A DNA stretch of 64,000 nt from a virus, in the IMG/VR virus record IMGVR_UViG_3300033156_000439, positions 17,824-81,823 of that record. One strand, given 5' to 3'. Made by a program: the position numbers and the translations under genes. Positions 31,360 through 40,766 of this stretch are shown here, piece by piece; positions within the stretch are counted from its first letter, which is position 1; every line of letters begins with the position of its first letter. The notes beneath the pieces are model-generated. The model was given only the letters and a program-made list of their open reading frames with translations, ran no database searches and was not told the origin of the DNA.

Positions 31360-34300
31360 ATGGGTTGGCTTTCTGGTTATGCTTATCGGAAAAAAGTAAC
31401 CATTTCCGGTTCGAGTGGGGCGGGAGAGAATTACCAAGTTAAGTTATCGATTGGTAGCTCATCTGGTGGGGACTTCCACTTAGAAGGACATTGTGAAGAC
31501 TTTCCTAACGATATTCGATTTACAGATGATGATGGTACTACTCTTTTGGACTACTGGATTGAAGATTCATCGCAGGATCCAATTACTGTTTGGATAAAAG
31601 TTAAAGATAGTTTAGATAACAATGTGGATATTTACATATATTACGGTAATCCTTCGGCGACCTCAGGAAGCGATGGCGATGCAACTTTTGAGTTTTTTGA
31701 TGATTTTGAAGGAACGAGTTTGGATTCAGACAAATGGACCACGAGACAAGGTTCAATAGGGGTTGACGGTAATGGTAATTTGCTTTTAGAAGGGACTTCA
31801 GGTACAAGAGGAATCATTGATGGTAATACTTCATTTAGTATTGGTAGCGCTCTTCGTGTGAAAGCGAAATGTTCTCAAACGGATGCTCGTTTTAATCATT
31901 TTTGTAGCATGAGAAAAAGTGGCGACTGGAATTACAGGGGAGCAGATACTTACGTGGGCAGCTCGAACGAGGACATTTATTTTCTAACAGCAAATGAAGG
32001 CAATACTTCCTCAACCAATTGGACGCCTAATACTCCAACAGATTGGCACATTTATGAGTCCACTTGGAGGAGTGGAGAATCAAAGGTCTTTCAGGATGAT
32101 AATCTTAAAGCAACTCTCACCTCAAACATTCCAACCGTAGATCAAGTAGTAGTTTTTTATGAAGGGAACGTTGTAAATGGTAATATTCATGTTGACTGGG
32201 TTTTCGTCCGCAAATACGTCTCCCCAGAACCCTCATTTAGTAGTGTAGGAAGTGAGGAGAAGGGATATTTTACTTGTTCTGATATGGTCTCTCTGTTAGA
32301 TGAGAGTTTTGGTGGTGGACCAATAACACGAAGCTGCACTGATATTCTCGATTCTATCTCTTCTTCATCTTGTTTCAAATTTGCCACATGGCTTCCAGGT
32401 TTCGCTTATAGGAAGCGATTAACGATTTCAGGTTCAAGTGGCGCTGGTGAAGGCTATCAAATTAAATTAAAGATTGGTTCCTCATCAGGTGGAGATTTTC
32501 ACCTGAATGGTCATTGTGATAATTTCCCTAATGATATTCGTTTCACGAAAGATGATGGTCTTTCCCCTTTAAGCTACTGGATTGAGGATCCAACTCAAGA
32601 TCCAATTACTGTTTGGGTAAAAATCGAAGACGATTTGAGTAACGACGTGGACGTGTACTGCTATTACGGAAGTTCACTCGCAGATTCTTTGAGTAATGGC
32701 GATGCAACTTTTGAGTTTTTTGATGATTTCAGTGAGACAAGTGTTGTGAATTATTTTGCTTCCAATGGTATGTACCGTCCCTTTATGTCAGCCTCAGCAA
32801 CTTATCATAACGGTAAAACTTTTATAGTTTGGCAGGGTACAAATGGAGATCCTTATGCGATAGAGTATAATCATACATCTCATACCTTTAGTTCACAATA
32901 CAAAGTGGGAGATAGTCCTTTAGTGAACGATGGACACGGGGGTCCCGCTTTACTCCGTGACGGTTCTGGCTATTTGCACGTTTTTTATGGTAGTAGAGGA
33001 GGTGGCTGTTCCGGAGAGAATTGTTATGTTCAATATGCTAAATCAACAAATCCGGATGACATTACTTCATGGGTAGACAAAGGGCATATCGGTCCTTCAC
33101 GATGCACTTATCCGAGACCGGTACTTGTTGGTTCTGATATTTATCTCTTTCTGTTCAATAATAGATACGATAAATGTGTAATGCTTTACATTAAGTCCAG
33201 TGATGGTGGCGAAACTTGGAGTTCATCGAAAGATATAATAGATTTTGGGGAGTCTTATAGTATATACTACCGAAATGTAGAGTTGGAAGGAGATTCAAAA
33301 ATTCATATAGTTTGGCGCATTTACGATCATAATGCTGGAAAACGTTTACATGTGTATCATGCTTATTTGAATTTATCTGATTTGCACATGTATAGTATGG
33401 ATGGTACTGATTTGGGAGAAGTAATAAATAAGAGTGAAGCTGATGAACATTGTAAAGTTTTTGATTCTGGAGATAATCAAACTCAAATGATGAAAGTTCA
33501 TTTGGACAGTGATGGTACTCCTTATATTATTTTTAGTCATGATGATAATGGGTGGAAATTTAAATTTACGAAATGGAATGGTTCCTCATGGGACTCTCCC
33601 ATTACAATAACAACCACTGACTACTTTATGAATAATCTCGATTTTATTGTACATTCTTCATCAAACATCGAACTTTATTTAACAGCAAGTGGTTCTTCTT
33701 CTGGTTTGGGTGGAGATATAGAAAAATGGTCTTGGGATGGTTCATCTTGGACCAAGATTGAAACAATACTCAGCGAAGATGATACAGACTTCCCTCCTAA
33801 TGATCCTTATATTGTTCAAAATTTTAATCCAGAACTGAAAGTTGTATTTTCAGAAAACAAATATGACTATTCTACTCCGTTAAAAGTATTCGCGTATGGT
33901 GACAGTGGATTTGTACAGAGTGTTGAATATAACATCGACTGGGATGGTAAATGGCAGTCGGAAAAGCAGTCATACTATGACATCATCGAGGAAAATTCTA
34001 ATCCTGTTTTGAGATTAAAAAGCGTAGGAAGCGGATGGAGTGATGCAATTTATAGCAAAAGTAGTTTTTCTGATCTTAAGGGATTTAGGTACAAAGTTAA
34101 ATTTACAACAACCGATCCCTGTCTCTATACAGGTTTGGCTAAAGATGTTCCTCTGAGCGAGTGGATATTTCTTTTTGACTGTGATAACGGATTAAGGTAC
34201 CTATCAACATCTGGCTCTTCTACTACTATTTGGAATTCTGTTGTTGCGAATAAATGGTATGAAGTAATAGCAATAAAGAAAGACACAAACACATGGCATT

Positions 34301-35817
34301 TCGAGTTATACGAAGATGGTGTTGAAAAGGTAAATGAGGATAGAACGAATGTTACAAGTGAGAGTAGCAAGTATCTTACGCTTTTTAGGTATGATAACGC
34401 TGATGTTGCCTATGCTGATGAGTTCTATGTTCGGAAATACGCCGACCCAGAGCCTTCATTTAATAGTACCCAGGCCGAGGAAGGACCTGTATTCACTTGT
34501 GGAGATACGCTTGCAAATTTGAGTAGAAATTGGTGGGCTGTACATGGAAGTTCTTTCGACATTTTTTCAAGTTCATCTCTTTCTTCAGCCCGAATAGAGT
34601 TTGGTCCAGTATGCTTGGATATTTTAAACGCCTTAGATTCTCCTAATTCCCTTCTTTCGATGATTTCTCGTTCTCAGGACTCATTGGGATTGATAGATTC
34701 GAGTGCTTCTTTAATTATTCTTTTGCTCAATGCAGTTGATTCGATAGATACCAGCGATGGATGTACTCTTTCATTCTCACTCACATCATCTTGTTTGGAT
34801 GTGTTACATGCTATTGATAGTGCATCATATCCCCTTGCAAATGTGGTTAGTTGTTTAGATAGTTTAGGAACTCAAGACTCCATTTCGTCATTCCTCTCAA
34901 TGTTATGCCAAAGTAAGGATAATATTGGAGGAGCGGATGGTGAAACGTCTCAACTTTCAGTCGAGCGAGCATTACTCGATATTCTTGCTTTTCAAGACAC
35001 GTCCGCCTATCTTGCAGGTATTATTGCCTCCGCTTCTGACATCCTTAACACACAAGGTTTAAATAGTGTTCGTTTAATATTTTCTTGTTCAAGTATAGAC
35101 GTTGTTAAGAATGTAGATGGTGGAGGAGTTAATGTTACATTCCACCTGAGTGGAGACGACATACTCAAAGGAGCAGATTATGTCTCCGGTAACCTTCAAG
35201 TCCTTCTTGATTCCTTGGCAGTCTTTAAGAACACAGATCAAAGTGCCTCGTCGCTCTTAGGTTTCATTCTAAGATCAGCCTCTGATGTGCTTGATATGTA
35301 TGATTTGAATACAACTACACTTCAGATATCCTCTTCCTCGATAGACATCTTTAGGACAGAAGATAATTCTTCCATCAACATCACGTTTCACTTAAATAGT
35401 GCAGACGTCTTTAAGAATTCCGATTCAACAATTCTCCATTTACAAGCTCTACTTAGTGCATTGGAGACTCTCAAGGCTAATGACAGTAGCACAGCGTCCG
35501 TGTTTGCTGAGATACTAGCTTCAGCGTCCGATTTGCTTGCTACGTCTGATTACAATACAGTTCGTTTAGAGTTCCTCGGATCTACGATTGATATAGCCGA
35601 GTCGATAGATAGCGTTGCTTCTAATATTACACTACATTTGAATAGCTCGGACCTTTTTGGTGGAACGGACAAAGTCACAGCTAAGCTTGAAGCTCTTCTC
35701 AGTGCTATATCAAAATTCAAAAGTTCAGATGAGTCTCAAACCCATGAGGTTGTATATGGTGTTCCTATAAAAATATTTAAAGCTCAACATAAAGTCTTGG
35801 TGTTTAGAGCAGAATAA
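31360..35817 (+). CDS. Giant adhesin: two DUF2341 domains, sialidase-like propeller, about 19 short repeats
   Basis: 1,485 residues. DUF2341 copy 1 at about 3-125 (WLSGYAYRKKVTISGSS, FPNDIRF, YWIEDSSQDPITVWIKV) and copy 2 at about 343-465, 60-70% alike by eye; each is followed by a beta sandwich or linker. Residues 470-830 look like a BNR/sialidase propeller with an Asp-box (SSDGGETWS near 612). A concanavalin-like sandwich is at about 840-1035. The rest is a repeat of about 20 residues, L-x3-L-x-S-x-D-(I/V/L)-x4-D, about 19 copies, perhaps a fibre shaft. It should bind host surface glycans or S-layer. Confidence 0.8.
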   Translation: MGWLSGYAYRKKVTISGSSGAGENYQVKLSIGSSSGGDFHLEGHCEDFPNDIRFTDDDGTTLLDYWIEDSSQDPITVWIKVKDSLDNNVDIYIYYGNPSATSGSDGDATFEFFDDFEGTSLDSDKWTTRQGSIGVDGNGNLLLEGTSGTRGIIDGNTSFSIGSALRVKAKCSQTDARFNHFCSMRKSGDWNYRGADTYVGSSNEDIYFLTANEGNTSSTNWTPNTPTDWHIYESTWRSGESKVFQDDNLKATLTSNIPTVDQVVVFYEGNVVNGNIHVDWVFVRKYVSPEPSFSSVGSEEKGYFTCSDMVSLLDESFGGGPITRSCTDILDSISSSSCFKFATWLPGFAYRKRLTISGSSGAGEGYQIKLKIGSSSGGDFHLNGHCDNFPNDIRFTKDDGLSPLSYWIEDPTQDPITVWVKIEDDLSNDVDVYCYYGSSLADSLSNGDATFEFFDDFSETSVVNYFASNGMYRPFMSASATYHNGKTFIVWQGTNGDPYAIEYNHTSHTFSSQYKVGDSPLVNDGHGGPALLRDGSGYLHVFYGSRGGGCSGENCYVQYAKSTNPDDITSWVDKGHIGPSRCTYPRPVLVGSDIYLFLFNNRYDKCVMLYIKSSDGGETWSSSKDIIDFGESYSIYYRNVELEGDSKIHIVWRIYDHNAGKRLHVYHAYLNLSDLHMYSMDGTDLGEVINKSEADEHCKVFDSGDNQTQMMKVHLDSDGTPYIIFSHDDNGWKFKFTKWNGSSWDSPITITTTDYFMNNLDFIVHSSSNIELYLTASGSSSGLGGDIEKWSWDGSSWTKIETILSEDDTDFPPNDPYIVQNFNPELKVVFSENKYDYSTPLKVFAYGDSGFVQSVEYNIDWDGKWQSEKQSYYDIIEENSNPVLRLKSVGSGWSDAIYSKSSFSDLKGFRYKVKFTTTDPCLYTGLAKDVPLSEWIFLFDCDNGLRYLSTSGSSTTIWNSVVANKWYEVIAIKKDTNTWHFELYEDGVEKVNEDRTNVTSESSKYLTLFRYDNADVAYADEFYVRKYADPEPSFNSTQAEEGPVFTCGDTLANLSRNWWAVHGSSFDIFSSSSLSSARIEFGPVCLDILNALDSPNSLLSMISRSQDSLGLIDSSASLIILLLNAVDSIDTSDGCTLSFSLTSSCLDVLHAIDSASYPLANVVSCLDSLGTQDSISSFLSMLCQSKDNIGGADGETSQLSVERALLDILAFQDTSAYLAGIIASASDILNTQGLNSVRLIFSCSSIDVVKNVDGGGVNVTFHLSGDDILKGADYVSGNLQVLLDSLAVFKNTDQSASSLLGFILRSASDVLDMYDLNTTTLQISSSSIDIFRTEDNSSINITFHLNSADVFKNSDSTILHLQALLSALETLKANDSSTASVFAEILASASDLLATSDYNTVRLEFLGSTIDIAESIDSVASNITLHLNSSDLFGGTDKVTAKLEALLSAISKFKSSDESQTHEVVYGVPIKIFKAQHKVLVFRAE

Positions 35818-35846
35818 TTCTAATCTCAAAGATAGGGTGAAAAAAT

Positions 35847-36356
35847 ATGAGTGGGAAGATAGGTATTGGTGGTGTATTCGAGATTGAATGCTATGACAAG
35901 GATGGTGAGTTGAAGTGGAAAGATGATGCTCACAACATGTGGGTTCAGGAAGGCAGAGACTACATACTGAATGTGATATTCAAGAATGGTACTCGAAATG
36001 ATCCTCTTTACGTTGGTCTCTTTGAGCAGGATACTCCTTCGGATAACTGGACAATGTCTAACAATGGAACAACATGGCATGAGAATGAGAGCTATTCTGA
36101 GTCAACCCGACAGGAGTTTGTAGATGGTAGCATAAGTGGTACCACGACTCGACAGCTCGATAACGATGCCAGCAAAGCTACGTTTAGCATAACCGCAAGT
36201 GCAACTCTTAAGGGCGCATTCTTGACAACAGATAACACGAAGGGTGGAACGTCTGGTACGTTACTATGTGCAGCTACTTTCGATGAGGGTGACAGAAACG
36301 TAACAAACGGTGACACGGTGCAGGTTAAGTATACGGTTGGTTGTCAGGACGCTTAA
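35847..36356 (+). CDS. Virion structural protein (fibre or decoration type)
   Basis: 169 residues, start backed by GGGTGA 7 nt upstream. The pattern VFEIECYDKDGELKWKDDAH, then a DYILNVIF and DPLYVGLFEQ block, is common in phage minor structural or fibre-associated beta proteins; the C-terminal half is a Thr-rich beta domain. Probably part of the virion with its two small neighbours. Confidence 0.65.
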   Translation: MSGKIGIGGVFEIECYDKDGELKWKDDAHNMWVQEGRDYILNVIFKNGTRNDPLYVGLFEQDTPSDNWTMSNNGTTWHENESYSESTRQEFVDGSISGTTTRQLDNDASKATFSITASATLKGAFLTTDNTKGGTSGTLLCAATFDEGDRNVTNGDTVQVKYTVGCQDA

Positions 36357-36361
36357 GCGAG

Positions 36362-36673
36362 ATGGTCTTAATACCAGATCGCTGTTATAAACAACCGAGC
36401 GAGAAAGAGTACCTTCAGATAGATTTCTCTTCTCGACTTGGAGACAATGAAAGAATTTCAGCCATTAATGAATGTAAGTGTTATGACGAGGAGGGCAACG
36501 ATGTGACAAGCGATATAATAGAAGATCCTGTTAAAGATGAAACGTCAGTGAAGTTTTGGTTTAAAGGAGGAGAATCTGGTAAACGTTACAATTTAACAGT
36601 AAAGATCCAAACGACAGAAGCCGCAACACTCGAGGAAGATTTAATATTAATAGTAGAGGAGGTAGGGTACTAA
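36362..36673 (+). CDS. Ig-like small virion protein
   Basis: 103 residues from the ATG at 36362 (a longer form would overlap the previous gene). NDVTSDIIEDPV, VKFWFKGGESGKRYNLTVKI and ILIVEEV show an Ig-like beta sandwich of the kind that decorates phage heads or fibres. It ends 1 nt before the next gene. Confidence 0.65.
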   Translation: MVLIPDRCYKQPSEKEYLQIDFSSRLGDNERISAINECKCYDEEGNDVTSDIIEDPVKDETSVKFWFKGGESGKRYNLTVKIQTTEAATLEEDLILIVEEVGY

Positions 36674-36674
36674 A

Positions 36675-36899
36675 ATGAGCATAAAGATTGGAGAGTTTCT
36701 ATCAACCTATACAGAAATTCACTCATTTGTCATGGGAATATACGCAGGACTTACAGAATGGCGTGGTATAGATTCAAATGTCCTAAATAATCCCGACGTT
36801 AAGGAAGAACCCCATTACTGCTACGGTGGTTACGTCTTAGGCACTTTACTTAGATGGGCTATAATTCTTACCGTGGGCTATAAGTTCTTCTTAGGCTGA
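36675..36899 (+). CDS. Small protein with C-terminal membrane segment
   Basis: 74 residues; one hydrophobic helix near the end (YVLGTLLRWAIILTVGYKFF). Immediately follows the Ig-like gene and is followed by a T-rich element. It could be a holin-like or tail-membrane protein; evidence is only the helix. Confidence 0.5.
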   Translation: MSIKIGEFLSTYTEIHSFVMGIYAGLTEWRGIDSNVLNNPDVKEEPHYCYGGYVLGTLLRWAIILTVGYKFFLG

Positions 36900-36923
36900 T
36901 ATTTCTATTGTTCCTTCTTTTAG
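36900..36923 (+). terminator. T-rich element ATTTCTATT...TTTT
   Basis: Directly after a stop codon: ATTTCTATTGTTCCTTCTTT. The same motif follows the capsid protein 2 gene (43005-43030) and the tail tube gene (45178-45207). T-rich tracts without a hairpin are how many archaea end transcription, so these may be partial terminators. Confidence 0.35.
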
Positions 36924-36933
36924 GTGGTGCAAT

Positions 36934-37716
36934 ATGCAATTTTCAATAATAGTTGCGACAAACCGTGGACCTGAACTCTTAAAATATTTATTTGTCTCTA
37001 CACACCCTGAGAGTGAGCTCATAGTAGTTGACTCTTACTATAATGAAAAAACAAAAGACTTCCTCTCTCGCCAAGAGGGATATAGACAGATAGTCTACGC
37101 TCCACCTGAACACTCGCCCTTTAGGTGGCATAGGGACTTTTCTCAGTCTCTTAATACAGCACTATGTCTCGCTGAGCATGAATATATTGTACGTGCAGAC
37201 GACTACATAGAATTCAAGGAGGACTTCTTTGACGTTGCTGAGATGGACATCAAGAGTTACCCAGAGAAGACTCTTATAATAGGTCAAAAAGCGCAGGAGT
37301 ATAACAAGGAAGAGAAGTTCATTGACTACATGTCACAAAAAGGAATAGGCGGAGATTTCAGATATGTGAACATTGAGAATCCAGCATTCACATTCTCTTT
37401 TGGAGTAGCGCCTCTTCAGTTATATCTCGACCTTAATGGTTATGATGAGAGGTACGATTCTGGTTGGGGTTTTGAAGACAGAGACTTTCTTCATAGAGCA
37501 CTAAAAGCTGGCTACGTTGCGATGCTCGATAAGCTACTTATGGGATATGGTCATGCTCATAAGCCAGCTTGGGAGACAATTTCAATGCCTCATATAATTT
37601 ATGAGGTAACAAAGACAGAAATAGAGAGTGGCAAAGTTTGGGCTTATAATCCTTATAAACTCAAGGATAGACGGGAGCAGAAACTGCAGGAGAAAGAGAA
37701 ATGGATAGTAAGATAA
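36934..37716 (+). CDS. GT-A glycosyltransferase (GT2/galactosyltransferase-like)
   Basis: 260 residues. FSIIVATNRGPELLKYLF is the N-terminal strand, YIVRADDYIEFKEDF holds the metal-binding ADD, and DSGWGFEDRDFLHRALKAGY is the C-terminal ED motif typical of this group. First of three sugar or radical enzymes in a row. Confidence 0.85.
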   Translation: MQFSIIVATNRGPELLKYLFVSTHPESELIVVDSYYNEKTKDFLSRQEGYRQIVYAPPEHSPFRWHRDFSQSLNTALCLAEHEYIVRADDYIEFKEDFFDVAEMDIKSYPEKTLIIGQKAQEYNKEEKFIDYMSQKGIGGDFRYVNIENPAFTFSFGVAPLQLYLDLNGYDERYDSGWGFEDRDFLHRALKAGYVAMLDKLLMGYGHAHKPAWETISMPHIIYEVTKTEIESGKVWAYNPYKLKDRREQKLQEKEKWIVR

Positions 37717-38639
37717 GCATGATTCAGATACAGACCACGAGTATTTGTTCCGGGAGGTGTATCATTTGTCCTTACAAAGACAGTTGGCTACGAAAGGCTC
37801 ATGACTATATGAGTGATGAAGATTACGTTCACGTCTTAGAAGAGATTAAGTCCTATCTTGGTGATTACAAAGAAAAGCTTCCACTTTACTTGATGAATGA
37901 TCCGTTTGCAGACAAGAAAATAATTGAGCGAATGGAGTTAGCTTATCAATATTTCCCTAAATGCAAATTAGAGTTGTCCACCAATGGTTTGCTTCTTACT
38001 GAGAAATTGTCAAAGCGAATAGTAGAAACTGTAATTCACTATAATGGCGGGGGTACATTTGAACTCTGGATTTCTTTTCACGGAGCAAGTAAGCAAACAT
38101 GGGAGTTCCTTAATAATTTATCGGGTAAATTTGAAAGAGTCCTCAAGAACATCGTTACGTATCTCAAGATAAACAATGGTCAGCTTAGAACAGTTATTAA
38201 CTCAGCGGGAGGAGCGTCTCGTGATGGTTCTATGTTCTTTTATTCACAAAGTGCTTGGAAGCAATTCTTAAACTCTATATTTCAAACTTATAACCTTCCA
38301 TTGGAGAACGTTCATTTTCGATACTATACCTTTCATAACAGAGCTGGAAATGTGAGACTGTGTAATTGGGATGGAACAGAGTATTATCGAGAAATAGGTC
38401 CCGAGTATCCTTTTGAGTGTTGGCGTTTTAGAAGTGGTATTCACATTCTTTACAATTTAGACGTGATAGCTTGCTGCATGGATTGGAACAGAGAGGCAGT
38501 TTTTGGAAATCTCAAAACCCAAACTCTAAAGGAAATATGGGAGGGTGAAAAACGACGCATTTTTGTCGATATGGCGTCGGGTAGAAAACCTTCTCCTAAA
38601 GACTTTATATGCAAACGTTGTATGTCACCGGGTGGGTGA
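37701..38639 (+). CDS. Radical SAM/SPASM-like enzyme
   Basis: 312 residues. The cluster motif CSGRCIIC (C16, C20, C23) binds the 4Fe-4S centre and S-adenosylmethionine. The C-terminal half has ACCMDWNREAVFGNLKTQTL, KEIWEGEKRR and ICKRCMSPGG, which fit a SPASM-type auxiliary cluster domain (AdoMet enzymes of peptide or sugar modification). It overlaps the preceding glycosyltransferase by 16 nt and is followed by another. A role in modifying a virion protein or a sugar is plausible. Confidence 0.85.
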   Translation: MDSKISMIQIQTTSICSGRCIICPYKDSWLRKAHDYMSDEDYVHVLEEIKSYLGDYKEKLPLYLMNDPFADKKIIERMELAYQYFPKCKLELSTNGLLLTEKLSKRIVETVIHYNGGGTFELWISFHGASKQTWEFLNNLSGKFERVLKNIVTYLKINNGQLRTVINSAGGASRDGSMFFYSQSAWKQFLNSIFQTYNLPLENVHFRYYTFHNRAGNVRLCNWDGTEYYREIGPEYPFECWRFRSGIHILYNLDVIACCMDWNREAVFGNLKTQTLKEIWEGEKRRIFVDMASGRKPSPKDFICKRCMSPGG

Positions 38640-38644
38640 GTAGT

Positions 38645-39547
38645 ATGGATAACGTAACAGCGATTGTGAAAACCTTTATGCGTCCTGAAAAATTCGAGTT
38701 TTGTTTGAAAAGCTTAGTGTCTGCTGGACTTAAGAAAATCATAGTTTCTTTTGATGGTCCTGAAGATTATCTCGAAAGACACAGAAGGGTAGTGGGTAAA
38801 TATCAGAGAAATGTAACCATTCGTTTCTTAGAGCTTCCTTTCAATGTTGGACTCGCAGCCGCAAGAAATAGAATGATAGAAAGAGTAAACACTGATTACA
38901 TTCTTATGATTGATGATGATAATTACGTTCCGCTTCAAGTCTTAGAGATGGTACATGGATTATCACAACTTCCTGAAGATGTAGGGGGAGTAGCTATGGG
39001 ATGGCTGCCAGCTTTTAATCCTCTTCCACAGATGGATGCTTGGGACTTCGAGATAGTAAACAGGATACTCTTTAAGACATGGCGAAGTGATAAGCAACGT
39101 GCAATTATTAATGGCAACGCTTATATGTTTCCTTTTGATTTTATTCCTAATCAAGTTCTCTTCAGACGAAAGCTCTTTAATGATGTGCAGTGGGATGAAC
39201 ATTATATCATAAGCAGGGAACATGAGGACTTTTATCTGACATGCAAGAAAGAAACAGATTGGAAATTTGGGATATGCACATCTATTTACTCCGTACATGA
39301 CCCAGGTGGAAGCAAAGAGTATATTCGAGAGTATCGTGCTGGAGTGGAGTGTGATAAGTCTGCCGAATATTTCCTCAAGAAGTGGAACCTGAAAGGTATA
39401 GCTCCCCAAAGATATAGTGATGATTATACGTCTTTGTTTTATGATGCTCCTTGGCAAGTAAGACGAAACCTCGATAAGAATAGATATATAAGATGGAAGT
39501 TGGAGACGAATCAGGCTTTACCTGATGACGTCTTCCAAACCCGTTAA
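38645..39547 (+). CDS. GT2-family glycosyltransferase
   Basis: 300 residues from the ATG at 38645, with GGTGAG 6 nt upstream. VTAIVKTFMRPEKFEFCLKS starts the GT-A fold, NVGLAAARNRMIERV and YILMIDDDNYVPLQVLEMV carry the donor-binding motifs, and REHEDFYLTCK is the acceptor-side ED motif. It ends 2 nt before the protease fusion of module 2. Confidence 0.85.
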   Translation: MDNVTAIVKTFMRPEKFEFCLKSLVSAGLKKIIVSFDGPEDYLERHRRVVGKYQRNVTIRFLELPFNVGLAAARNRMIERVNTDYILMIDDDNYVPLQVLEMVHGLSQLPEDVGGVAMGWLPAFNPLPQMDAWDFEIVNRILFKTWRSDKQRAIINGNAYMFPFDFIPNQVLFRRKLFNDVQWDEHYIISREHEDFYLTCKKETDWKFGICTSIYSVHDPGGSKEYIREYRAGVECDKSAEYFLKKWNLKGIAPQRYSDDYTSLFYDAPWQVRRNLDKNRYIRWKLETNQALPDDVFQTR

Positions 39548-39549
39548 GT

Positions 39550-40461
39550 ATGTTAGATAAGGAAGAAATAAAAAACTTAACAAAGAAAAGTATGGAGAAG
39601 GCTTATCTCCCAGTGCCTTCTCATGGGGGACTCAAGACTGCAAAGTTCACTCTTGAGGACGTCCAAAGATGTTTTAGGCAGCCCGCTCTTCTTCGAGACC
39701 TCGTATATTTGGTTGGAGGAGTAGCGGTTCACGGCAAGGGTAACGATGTGGACTTAGTAATACGTGGAGATGACTTATCGGAACCTCAACGTGAAGCTCT
39801 TTTGTTCCGTCTTTATCGAGCATTTGGTGATTACTTCAATATACCTTACGATATGACACCTAAGCATTTACACGTAACCTTCAACAACTATGGTCCTTTT
39901 ACAGACCACGTTCTCTTATATCACTTAGCAATTGTTCCTTCTGAAGACCGAAGTGTCCACGAAATGGAAGCCATGAAGTCCGTATCCTCCAATGGTGAAT
40001 GGATAGTTTATGGTTATGGTTCGATAGACGCAATTGACCTTGAAGGTGATGAAATAACCATTGATGCTCTCAAAGGCATGTGGGAGGAAATGCAAAAGAC
40101 CCCGAAGAAGTACTGGAATGTCATGAATGAACATGGTGGTGTACAAGTAGGAGAAATCCTCCCAGAGTGGAATGGGCTCAAAACTCACGTTGACGAAAAA
40201 GGGTTCTTTGTAATAGTGAAGCTCCGTAAGGATATAGACGCAGCACGAAGGATATGGGAAGCAATTCATTCTGACAATGAAGCAGAACGTATCAAGAGTT
40301 TCTCAATTCACATTGAGTATCCTGGAGGTGTGCAAAATTGTACAGAAAAGGTCTGTGACAAAAACAGATGTTGGCGTAAGATAACCAAGGCAAGATTCCT
40401 TGAGTTGAGTTTCACAAGAAATCCTGCTAATCCGTTATGTATTTTTAAACCCGCGTTCTAA
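39550..40461 (+). CDS. Nucleotidyltransferase-like domain fused to prohead protease (XkdF-like), module 2
   Basis: 303 residues. Residues 50-130 resemble a nucleotidyltransferase fold: YLVGGVAVHGKGNDVDLVIR has the GG...DxD signature. From about 150 the protein matches XkdF-type capsid proteases: VYGYGSIDAIDLEGDEITID, a segment with IVKLRKDIDAARRIWEAI, IKSFSIHIEYPGG, and FLELSFTRNPANPLCIFKPA at the end. It should process capsid protein 2 and the scaffold. The nucleotidyltransferase part is unusual for a protease and retains its acidic residues. Confidence 0.75.
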   Translation: MLDKEEIKNLTKKSMEKAYLPVPSHGGLKTAKFTLEDVQRCFRQPALLRDLVYLVGGVAVHGKGNDVDLVIRGDDLSEPQREALLFRLYRAFGDYFNIPYDMTPKHLHVTFNNYGPFTDHVLLYHLAIVPSEDRSVHEMEAMKSVSSNGEWIVYGYGSIDAIDLEGDEITIDALKGMWEEMQKTPKKYWNVMNEHGGVQVGEILPEWNGLKTHVDEKGFFVIVKLRKDIDAARRIWEAIHSDNEAERIKSFSIHIEYPGGVQNCTEKVCDKNRCWRKITKARFLELSFTRNPANPLCIFKPAF

Positions 40462-40491
40462 CTCTAACATTTAAAATTAAAGGTGAGCGAG

Positions 40492-40737
40492 ATGCAAGAG
40501 CTTTATATAGGAGAGAAACCTTATGACAATTATTTAAGGGCACTTGGAGATTCCCAGAGTGTTAGCGTGTTGGCAAGAGGCAAAAATATCAAGAAGGCAA
40601 TAGATGTAGCACTCATGGCTCAGAGGCTAAGTCAGTTTGAAATTAGGAATGTGGTTCTTTACGATGAGAAGATGACAAGTGATGATGGTGAACGTGAATA
40701 TTATGTTAGTGCAATAAGGATAGACTTAAGTCGTTAA
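40492..40737 (+). CDS. albA: Alba-family chromatin protein
   Basis: 81 residues from the ATG at 40492, with GGTGAG 5 nt upstream. LYIGEKPYDNYLRALGD, SVSVLARGKNIKKAIDVALM and YVSAIRIDLSR follow the whole Alba family in order, including the basic loop that binds DNA. Archaeal Alba coats DNA or RNA as dimers. Lying between the protease and the scaffold-like gene of module 2, it may be packaged with the genome or help condense it. Confidence 0.85.
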   Translation: MQELYIGEKPYDNYLRALGDSQSVSVLARGKNIKKAIDVALMAQRLSQFEIRNVVLYDEKMTSDDGEREYYVSAIRIDLSR

Positions 40738-40766
40738 TTATATTATAGAATATAGAGGAATTGAAA

